Part shown: piece after piece, positions 59,101 through 64,000 of the stretch
Position numbering within the stretch: the stretch's first letter is position 1
How the letters are laid out: each line of letters begins with the position of its first letter
DNA from: Angiostrongylus vasorum
Lineage: Eukaryota; Nematoda; Chromadorea; Rhabditida; Metastrongylidae
Direction of reading: 5' to 3'
Length of the DNA: 64,000 nucleotides
Assembly (NCBI GenBank): GCA_018806985.1
Contig: JADANN010000398.1
Location: 1,259,501 to 1,323,500 of the forward strand
Notes under the pieces: generated by a model
Seen by the model: the letters and a program-made list of their open reading frames with translations, nothing else
What the model was told of the DNA's origin: nothing
The model's database searches: none
Translations under genes and position numbers: made by a program

Positions 59101-61998
59101 CCTGAACAATGAATGTAATGAAAAAACAATATGCAATAAGTAAAAAGTTATGCATAGTGACGTTTTTGGTTTTGAAATTTTTGTAGAGCTCATGAAGAAC
59201 CTTAGCATAATCAGTAGGGAAGCCTTGCCTATCCACAGCTTGTACGATTGCCTTGTCTCATTTGAGTGAAAGGCGTTCCTTGAATCTATTGAAGGTGAGA
59301 TAGAGTGGTCTTTTGGACTCTCGTGACACTTCAGTGAGTCTAGTTATCGCGTGGATGTGGTACATCGTAGTGAATCCTTTTCGAAACCCTATTTATTCAT
59401 ATAGCTGTCTTTCGTCCTGTGTTCTGTCAAACCTGTTTAGGACGACTAGAGCGAAAACTTTGTAGACAACAGACAACAAGTAGATTGGGCGGTAGTTGCT
59501 GCTATTGTGAAGGTCATGGTTTTTGAACAATGACCAATGACACAGTCTTGCTGGTCTTCCACTGAATAGGAACCTTGCATTCTGACAGGAAACATGTGAA
59601 CAGCAGGGCCACTGTGTTCGTGAGGACTGGCGGAAGGTTTTTCACGTGCCTTATACTGCACGGAATAGGTGTTTTTCAGTTCTTCGCAGACGAGGCAGTA
59701 TGTCGGACTTCGAAAGAAGAACCGGTGGCATTTCCTTATTCCATATGAGGGCAGGAGGACGTGGCGATTCTACAGATTTGAGTAGTAATCGCAAACGACT
59801 TTCTACTTTGTCTTTCCGGATGCTGTAACCGTTCCGTATGAGCGTCGAAATGCAATTGGTTTGGTATTATAACTGATGATGCTTCGGTGGGCTTTGCGAA
59901 TGCTTTTCCCAGTCTCTGCAGATTAAACAACAATTGCTGCTCTTCTGTCTTCAAGATCATCTTTTATCGCTTTTCTGAATTGTTTTGCAGGTTCGGATTG
60001 CCTGTATCGTGTGCAATTGTACGTTGGAGTATCAGGTTGGGTGTTTCTGGAGATAGACATCTCTTAGTGACTTTCGAGCTCTCGGCCTTTGTAGCGCTAA
60101 CTTGAAGATGTTGAATTAGCCAATCGTGTTCCTTGTCGATATTATCGAGAATGGCATCTTCCCATTTTGGTTTCGAGACTTTGTTTCTTGAATTTGGTGG
60201 CTTTTTGTCCTTCCTGCGAAAAACGAAAATCTTTCACAAAGAAAGCGATGGTCTGGTGCCGCGTAGAATTTTGGGACAACAGCGAAATCGGTACAGCAAA
60301 ACCTTCTATTTACTATGATGTGGTCTATTTCGTTATGGTGTTCTCCATTGGGAGACTCCCACGTCCAGCGTTGAGGGTGGGACTTCTGGAATTGCGAGTT
60401 ACCATGGACGATCTTGCTTGCCATGATAAATTCAGATAGCCGCTAACGCTGTTCGTTCCATTCGAATCCATGAGTCCCAATGTGACGTTCTTCGGACGTT
60501 CTTCTCGGTCCAATCTTAGCGTTAAACTCTCCAATGATGACCATAACAAATGTGTGGTCTTCTCTGTAGAAGTCTCTTCTCCAGTCCAATGACTTCATAC
60601 CCTATTCTTCTTGCTTGCATGATCAGCTCCTCTGCAGAGCATCCAGCTGCAATTGAGCGTGCGCTGTAGGTACATACGCCACGATAGTCCTTCGAGATTT
60701 AGGAAGCCTAGAAATGCCCTAAGATTCTAGCAACCCCTCCTACCCAACGCGGCTTTATCTGCTGTGTTTTGTGGTTAGGGGAACGAGGCGCACTGATTTT
60801 ACTGTCTTTAGCACTCAGTACCCAGGTACAAGGTTGCCGAGCTCTGCAAGTGGGAGCGGGTCATACTTATGGGTAGCTTGCTCATCTCTCCGGAGTAGGC
60901 GAGGAGCTCATTTGTTGGAGACGACTCCTAGCTGCCTCCCACATACTTCCCAATCATTTCATTGCAGGTTTTTGGCCGAAGTGAGTAGTAGAATACAACC
61001 CGGATGAACACGTACACATCCACGCATATATGCATGAATACGTCTTCAGAAACATTGAAGATATGTGCCAAATCGGCAAAAGCAGAAAGAGGGATACCAT
61101 CCTTTGGATCCAATCTGCGTCTCACGGAAGCAATCCGCCACCTAGGGACGCGCCATTTTGCTTCCCAACTATTCCTTCTGTGAGGGAGATATGTGTACGA
61201 ACTCCTTAGATCTTAATATCCTGCTCGCAGATGGTGAACAATTTGTATCGAAGAAGCGTAGTATTATAAGATAAACGACAACCTACAAATCGGCCATATT
61301 CTGCATTTGAAACATAACCAGCATCATGACGAACATACAGACAACACAGAGAAAACTGAGAGGATAGGTGATACCGTATCTGATCAAAGCGTGTTTCCAT
61401 GCTGGATAGAACGGTTCCATACGTCCTGACACAGGATTCGGTGCAAAGCAATCCCCCTGAAAAATTGTGAACCTGATTCACAGCAGAGTTCTCTTTATGT
61501 CAGATTGAATCCAATTTTTTTTTCCTGAAGTTTCACCGAGCAGTACGGAAATCTATGTCTGTCAGTAGAAAGACATTCTCAATTCTCGTAGGTGAACTTA
61601 TTACTTATTCTGCCGCTACGTTTCTTCTATCTACAATTTCTTTTTAATGTTTCACGGTTATAACAAGTTTCTTCCACTCCCTTAAAAAAACACTAGTTGG
61701 GAATGTGGACAGCTGGTTAGGAATTTCTAGAGATCGAGTACTGTAGAGTATAAACGGTAAATTAACCCTTTACTAATTTCGCTTAATCTTCGACTTGTTT
61801 ACATGTAGAAGTAGTGGATGTGATGAAACAAACCCGAAATTGAGGTCGTGGATCCTGGAGATAAGAATCACAATTACTGTCGTATGTTCCCCATCTGAAT
61901 GCCAATTCTGCTTGCTTCCGCTTCCACGATTCCAAATAGGCGGTTGACCAGACACAATTGAAGAATGCGAAACATACAAAGCAGACATCCGAAAACAG
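43938..61998 (-). CDS. Anoctamin (TMEM16 family, ANO10/TMEM16K-like) gene, 3' part
   Basis: Anoctamins are ten-helix Ca2+-dependent lipid scramblases or chloride channels; ANO10 types act at the ER (family knowledge). Ten exons, each with its own splice sites, join without a phase break: 61834-61998, 61287-61456, 58013-58155, 56615-56745, 54861-54973, 54758-54804, 53839-53924, 51822-51989, 51523-51618 and 46439-46573. A probable final exon is 43938-44126. In order they give [34 protein letters not shown], a helix with [130 protein letters not shown] and [14 protein letters not shown]. The FYIAF/KDM and TLATLLIT blocks favour the ANO10 type. No frameshift or stop was seen, so the gene looks intact. 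N-terminal exons lie outside the window. Introns up to 5 kb are filled with repeats. Confidence 0.95.
44376..44780 (-). CDS. Unidentified 134-codon ORF inside the anoctamin intron
   Basis: The longest uninterrupted coding-like frame not explained by a repeat. It is on the same strand as the anoctamin, with well-formed codons (ending ...[12 protein letters not shown]). A TTCTATTCTAG acceptor lies at its start, but the phase does not fit the anoctamin exon upstream. Either a nested gene, a captured coding fragment or an unknown transposon piece. Confidence 0.35.
   Translation of the reverse strand: MSSSYYNRILFGGRVGGFLTLPPCKKSHSKLAAVRMFVKKSKKTDAVTGQTNDIVWSLEKYFKDMLLNNTANTQFLPYFSICLAGFNAYIVHSGTTRLETTMAELKLCHGRLHRIVKKQEADCVPQVKRFRGEL
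45405..45935. repeat. SINE-B locus 10: three pieces including a fold-back
   Basis: A minus fragment (45411-45500), a plus variant copy (to about 45650, B box GGTTCGATC) and a hairpin element (about 45655-45930). The hairpin arms carry CTCCGGACCGTAGGTG and CACCTGCGGTCCGGAG. Confidence 0.78.
45964..46339 (+). repeat. REP-C dispersed repeat, copy 6
   Basis: Full-length plus copy ending GGCGGTAAACCGTTGGGAG, 100 bp from the anoctamin exon at 46439. Confidence 0.83.
46439..46573 (-). CDS. Anoctamin exon (last transmembrane helix)
   Basis: Acceptor GAATTCAG, donor GTGAGC, 45 codons in phase 0. Reads [16 protein letters not shown] and ...[20 protein letters not shown], the family's C-terminal helix and following basic segment. 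Confidence 0.95.
46600..47290. other. Intronic sequence without recognised features
   Basis: Lies in the large anoctamin intron; no family repeat or RNA gene is seen. Confidence 0.45.
47300..47990. repeat. SINE-B locus 11: minus copy, fold-back copy and fragment
   Basis: A minus copy (to about 47565) shares its AATCTTAACC end with a following element (to about 47885). That element's terminal 100 bp, from TTATTTACTGCCTATTC to GAATAGGCAGTAAATAA, are inverted repeats around an A/B-box core. A third fragment abuts the RTE remnant. Confidence 0.8.
47993..50110 (+). pseudogene. RTE-type non-LTR retrotransposon remnant 2 (linker and reverse transcriptase)
   Basis: 5'-truncated plus-strand copy beginning in the linker ([20 protein letters not shown]), then degraded fingers. 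After that come [18 protein letters not shown], the catalytic block [20 protein letters not shown] (the DD pair is intact), [20 protein letters not shown] and the C-terminal end ERNEW-like near 50060. At least ten frameshifts or stops make it inactive. It lies antisense inside a 4.9-kb anoctamin intron. Same lineage as remnant 1, which holds the complementary endonuclease portion. Confidence 0.9.
50111..51222. other. Intronic sequence, unassigned
   Basis: Between the RTE remnant and a SINE-A copy. Minus frames of 77 and 94 codons (50733-51085) have no recognisable motif and do not fit the anoctamin phases. Confidence 0.4.
51226..51478 (+). repeat. Old SINE-A copy
   Basis: Diverged plus copy: A-box region TAGCGTAGTGGTT, then decayed body, ending GATCAATGCCGAACGCT. 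Confidence 0.55.
51523..51618 (-). CDS. Anoctamin exon
   Basis: Acceptor GTCGTTTTCAG, donor GTTGGC, 32 codons in phase 0. Reads [17 protein letters not shown], a conserved helix of the family. Confidence 0.95.
51822..51989 (-). CDS. Anoctamin exon
   Basis: Acceptor TTACTTGCAG, donor GTTTGT, 56 codons in phase 0. Reads [29 protein letters not shown] and [15 protein letters not shown]. It includes the helix with the asparagine and glutamate (NNVVE) near the Ca2+-binding site known from the family. Confidence 0.97.
52140..52427 (-). repeat. SINE-A copy
   Basis: Well-preserved minus copy. Flanks GCAATCTAAAA and GCGATTTAAAA fit an 11-bp duplication with two changes. Confidence 0.85.
53116..53225 (+). 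repeat. Internally deleted old SINE-A copy
   Basis: A-box-like TCTAGCGTAGGGGGTTAACG, then GCTAGACTTGTCTGCGAGAA and GACAACTGCGAGTTC; B box and 3' end are missing. Confidence 0.5.
53316..53580 (+). repeat. REP-E dispersed repeat, uninterrupted copy
   Basis: TTTTTGGCTTTTTGGCACC, TCTATGGGTATGAATGATAT and GTTGAGTCTACTTCAGCG recur in the same order at 55376-55830, where a SINE-A interrupts them. Confidence 0.65.
53839..53924 (-). CDS. Anoctamin exon
   Basis: Acceptor CTACTTATAG, donor GTATCA. Enters in phase 1 and leaves in phase 0; reads [18 protein letters not shown] and [10 protein letters not shown]. Confidence 0.95.
53965..54118 (+). repeat. SINE-B copy 12
   Basis: Single plus copy lacking the 5' leader: TATGGTGTGATGGTGAACG, GGGTAATAGCGCGTTTG, CACCTGCGGTCCTGAG, AAATATCTCAGCATCATTG. 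Confidence 0.75.
54758..54804 (-). CDS. Anoctamin exon (small, variable linker)
   Basis: Acceptor TAGTTTTCAG, donor GTAAGA, 47 nt, phase 2 to phase 1. Reads [16 protein letters not shown]. Links exons that are otherwise out of phase, which supports it. Confidence 0.85.
54861..54973 (-). CDS. Anoctamin exon
   Basis: Acceptor TTGCCTTCAG, donor GTTTGC, phase 0 to phase 2. Reads [20 protein letters not shown], matching the ANO10-type block after the SLFYIAF helix. Confidence 0.93.
55376..55830 (+). repeat. REP-E dispersed repeat split by a SINE-A
   Basis: Left part to about 55558 and right part from about 55791 (GCTGTCAGCACTTGG, GTTGAGTCTACTTCGGCG) are contiguous in the copy at 53316-53580. Confidence 0.65.
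55559..55790 (+). repeat. SINE-A copy nested in REP-E, internally deleted
   Basis: A box TGACGCAGTGG, B box TGTCGATCCC. The body lacks the segment between GGTTGGCCACC and CTCCAACGATAC. It ends with a poly-T run. Confidence 0.82.
56028..56305 (-). repeat. SINE-A copy with perfect target-site duplication
   Basis: Minus copy flanked by TAGTGTCCATA at 56017-56027 and 56306-56316. The B box (GGGATCGATCCC) is perfect, so a relatively young insertion. Confidence 0.88.
56615..56745 (-). CDS. Anoctamin exon
   Basis: Acceptor GACATCTTTCAG, donor GTATCA, phase 1 to phase 0. Reads [15 protein letters not shown] and [19 protein letters not shown], the most diagnostic stretch of the gene. Confidence 0.97.
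57028..57640. repeat. SINE-B locus 13: tandem minus copy and fold-back copy, variant subfamily
   Basis: A minus copy (to about 57275) is followed by a head-to-head pair whose arms carry GATGCTGAAATATTTGCAAA and TTTCCAAATATCTCAGCATT. The plus half has B box GGTTCGATCTC. Confidence 0.75.
58013..58155 (-). CDS. Anoctamin exon
   Basis: Acceptor TTCGCTCTGCAG, donor GTGAGC, phase 2 to phase 1. Reads [20 protein letters not shown] then ALFLNDI, completed to ...E-NYRTD by the next exon. Confidence 0.96.
58300..58605 (-). pseudogene. RTE-type retrotransposon remnant 3, right block (reverse transcriptase palm)
   Basis: Minus strand, with one frameshift: LEWDKVGVK, then HHVRFAAAF where active copies have FADD, then [20 protein letters not shown] and [12 protein letters not shown]. 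The catalytic Asp pair appears replaced by Ala. Continues the ORF of 59165-60700 but is separated from it by a SINE-B locus. Confidence 0.85.
58605..59165. repeat. SINE-B locus 14 inserted in an RTE remnant
   Basis: A full minus copy (to about 58885) plus a fold-back copy (to about 59165) of the variant subfamily. Both neighbours belong to one RTE reverse transcriptase, so the SINE-B dimer arrived later than the RTE. Confidence 0.78.
59165..60700 (-). pseudogene. RTE-type retrotransposon remnant 3, left block (endonuclease and reverse transcriptase fingers)
   Basis: Minus strand: start of endonuclease ([14 protein letters not shown]), an internal deletion near 60590, [11 protein letters not shown] (Asp of the GDFN block changed to Glu), [31 protein letters not shown] and APDHRFL. 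After a gap of poor match come [28 protein letters not shown] and [12 protein letters not shown] at the SINE-B boundary. Multiple frameshifts. A different RTE lineage from remnants 1 and 2, closer to C. elegans RTE-1-like sequences by my recollection. Sits in the 3.1-kb anoctamin intron, same strand. Confidence 0.88.
60985..61190 (-). repeat. REP-D dispersed repeat, minus copy
   Basis: On the minus strand: GAAGCAAAATGGCGCG, GACGCAGATTGGATCCAAAG, TTTGGCACATA and GACGTATTCATGCATATATG follow the order of copy 1. Confidence 0.65.
61287..61456 (-). CDS. Anoctamin exon
   Basis: Acceptor ACAATTTTTCAG, donor GTAGGT, phase 0 to phase 2. Reads [20 protein letters not shown] then a transmembrane helix ([20 protein letters not shown]). 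Confidence 0.96.
61834..61998 (-). CDS. Anoctamin exon (5'-most in the window)
   Basis: Acceptor TTTTTGCAG, donor GTTTGT, 55 codons in phase 0. Reads [20 protein letters not shown] and LQDPRPQFR. Earlier exons were not found up to 64000. Confidence 0.96.
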
Positions 61999-62740
61999 CT
62001 GCAAAAACACGTGGAGTGAGAGCATCCAACTACGTGGGAAGATTTTGGAACTTAGTAATGGCTAACAATTTGTGTTCTACAAACACTTCCGTTGGCATGG
62101 AAAACCTGATATTGAAAAGGGTCACCCGAACGCGCATTTTTCTATACAATATAGTAAACTAGTACTTGTATCACATCATAATGAAAGAAGGGACGTATGA
62201 AACTCAACACAGAAGAATTCAAGCTTGTCTGTCCTCATAACAACATTTGACAAGCTACACTAGGTAATCTTAAGAATGGTAAACTGTTATGAAGAAGACC
62301 TGGAATGAATTATGCTTCATTTCGTTCTCCGGTGAAGTTTTGTACTTGAAGCCAACCATGAAATAAAAGAGCAATCCTGAAGTAAACGTGTGTTGGTGTT
62401 AGTAATGGTAGTTTATTTTGATGTATGAAAACGTCTTCAGGGAAATATTTCCTTTAGCACCTTTCATTCAACATCAGCATGGATAACCAATATCTCGATT
62501 TGTTCACGGGCTTACACGAATTTGTTACTACTAATCCTCATTTTTGGCTAAGGTTTGAACGCCATCGTTTTTTCAGAGCCATGGACTCAACTCAATTCAT
62601 CGCGAGGAGCACTCCTGTTCGAAAGGACATTCTTAAATGAGAGCACTTCATTTCTTTGGTGTTGCACTACGCTAGTTTCTATTTGGTGGAACAACAAAGA
62701 TCCATATGGCACGAACGACCTGCTGTAGACCCCAACTCCC
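61999..62740. other. Intronic or upstream sequence, unassigned
   Basis: Would lie in the next anoctamin intron. A plus-strand open stretch at 62479-62729 with a TTTTTTCAG site is not supported by phase or homology. Confidence 0.4.
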
Positions 62741-62746
62741 ATCATC

Positions 62747-62786
62747 GTGGCTTTTAAGAAGGCGACACCGCCGAAATGTTAGCCAC
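62747..62786 (+). other. Structured hammerhead-like motif (copy d)
   Basis: Six-base closing stem GTGGCT/AGCCAC, a degenerate TTTAAGA box, perfect GGCG-ACAC-CGCC hairpin, GAAA, TGTT. The stem sequence differs from copy a but pairing is kept. Confidence 0.5.
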
Positions 62787-62825
62787 AATAATGGCTTGTA
62801 GTTAACTCGTGTAAGCTTGTCAATA

Positions 62826-63108
62826 GGGCGCGTGTGGTGCAGTGGTTGGAGGCGCCACTGCGACACAGACGTGGAATCGATCCTCGCACGCACGGCCCAC
62901 CAAGCCTTCCATCCCTCCGGGGTCGGCAAATCGGTACCAGACTTGTCTGTGAGAATAGCAGCAATGGCTCGACACATCGGTAGGCCACCGCGAGTCATTG
63001 TAAAGGGCATATTTGCACTCATTCACCTCCAACGATATCTAATGATGTCGAATGCATGGCGCATCCCTCAGGGATTGATAAACGCCGAGAGCTTTATCCT
63101 TTATCTTT
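62826..63108 (+). repeat. SINE-A copy with perfect 14-bp target-site duplication
   Basis: Best preserved plus copy. A box TGGTGCAGTGG, B box GGAATCGATCC, full body, T-rich 3' end (TTTATCCTTTATCTTT). Flanked by TAAGCTTGTCAATA at 62812-62825 and 63109-63122, which defines the element ends. Confidence 0.92.
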
Positions 63109-63130
63109 TAAGCTTGTCAATAAACTAAGA

Positions 63131-63153
63131 TATATATATATATATATATATAT
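63131..63153. repeat. (TA)n microsatellite
   Basis: About 11 TA units next to the SINE-A target-site duplication. Confidence 0.95.
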
Positions 63154-63333
63154 TTGATGAGGGCTTAGCTTATCAATGAAAGAATACATATTTGAGGAAA
63201 GTAGCACACCGTCGTATGAATACTTCCATTTTACAATATTTCAAAAACTAAATTCCCTTTAACCGCGGTACGACTAACCACAATGTATTCTGTTCATGAT
63301 AAGCTAACACAATATTTATAAAGAACTTTGTTC

Positions 63334-63369
63334 GGCTAAGGTTTCGGCGCCTTCGCTTTCGTCGGAGCC
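63334..63369 (-). other. Structured hammerhead-like motif (copy e)
   Basis: On the minus strand: GGCT/AGCC closing stem, CCGACGA box (one change from CUGACGA), hairpin ending GGCGCC, GAAA, then CC-TT. Confidence 0.5.
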
Positions 63370-63780
63370 GGATTGATTCGTGTCAACTGTCCACAATTTT
63401 TCCTTCTTCCGATGTGGGTCTTCGTGACCGCTTTGAATCGAGTCGCGTGCAGCATCGCTTGAGTGAGGAATTTCACTCGAAAAGAAAAAGAAGGAGAAAC
63501 TTTCGAAAAAAAAAGAATAAAGGTGAGTCGGGTTTTGAAACACTTTTTATAGAATGTACGAGCTGATAACGATACGGACTGCTTCAGGATGGATTGTCCG
63601 GTAAAAAAAAATCAAACGATTATCAACAGCCGATCACTATCAACAACAACCGTCTATAAGAGAGTGCTGCTAAGTGAGGTTTCTTTTCATTCGGGCAGTG
63701 ATCCACTGGATTCGATTCAATACGATCACGAAGACCTACACAGGAATGAGGAAAAATTGGGACAATTGACACGGATCAGT

Positions 63781-63815
63781 CTAGCTCTAAGGCGAAGGCG
63801 CCGAAATGTTAGACG
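63781..63815 (+). other. Structured hammerhead-like motif (copy f)
   Basis: GGCG-AAGG-CGCC hairpin and GAAA are intact. The closing stem can form as GTCT/AGAC. The CUGANGA box is degraded to AGCTCTA. Confidence 0.45.
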
Positions 63816-64000
63816 AATAAAGTTCTTTATAAACATCGTGTTAGCTTACCAATGAAAGAATACTTTCATTTTACAGTTTATTTTGACTGGACAACTTAAC
63901 AGTTAAGTAAAAAAATGCGTGGGATGTCTGTGCTCACCCTAACAGAGCTGGGAACCACAAGGCTGTGGTCATATGGCCAAGCCATGAAAAGTACATGGCG

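Larger units (their letters stand above)
63298..63850. repeat. Inverted-repeat element with two hammerhead-like motifs
   Basis: Left arm 63298-63440 and right arm about 63711-63850 are reverse complements with roughly three-quarters identity by eye. The outer tips are GCTAACACAATATTTATAAA and TTTATAAACATCGTGTTAGC. Each arm carries one structured motif (63334-63369 minus, 63781-63815 plus). The AATAAA next to the right motif could act as a polyadenylation signal. Confidence 0.7.

Noticed and set aside
62817..63128. ORFs of 70-116 codons on both strands
   Set aside because: They lie in a SINE-A copy, and similar frames recur in the other copies; SINE-A is non-coding.

Overview
This is a eukaryotic nuclear window with very little coding sequence. 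It most likely comes from a nematode, probably a strongylid (clade V) worm. The basis is short exons with TTTCAG/TTTTAG-type acceptors, RTE-type non-LTR retrotransposon remnants like those common in these worms, and dozens of short interspersed repeats. Species is not determined. Most long ORFs are repeat-derived or lie opposite real exons, so genes were built from splice sites, exon phase and recognisable protein motifs.

Two genes are recognised. (1) An anoctamin (TMEM16 family, ANO10/TMEM16K-like) gene on the minus strand. Ten exons between 61998 and 46439 join in phase, and a probable last exon lies at 43938-44126. The 5' exons lie beyond the window. Its introns hold two RTE remnants and many SINE-like insertions. 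(2) A compact five-exon Ctr-type (SLC31) copper transporter on the plus strand, 41405-43048, predicted 150 aa, convergent with the anoctamin.

Other genes are supported only by splicing and phase. They are a plus-strand gene at 5785-7233, a coiled-coil-like gene at 13068-15533, and a single-pass membrane protein at 29923-33432 with phase 1-1 extracellular exons and a C-terminal THV. Upstream of the last, at 24.8-28.3 kb, lie several mutually similar exons. Single candidate exons are listed at 2.3, 20.5-21.7 and 36.5 kb.

The rest is mainly repeats. SINE-A (about 20 copies) is tRNA-derived, with A and B boxes, T-rich tails and 11-14 bp target-site duplications. SINE-B (14 loci) also has A/B boxes and usually occurs as tandem or head-to-head dimers. 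REP-C, REP-D and REP-E are anonymous families. There are three RTE remnants (22.4-23.7, 48.0-50.1 and 58.3-60.7 kb), a mariner transposase remnant at 29.4-29.8 kb and AT microsatellites. A small structured motif recurs at six sites: a covarying closing stem, a CUGANGA-like box, a GGCG/CGCC hairpin and GAAA. It resembles a hammerhead ribozyme core and is the most novel signal seen.
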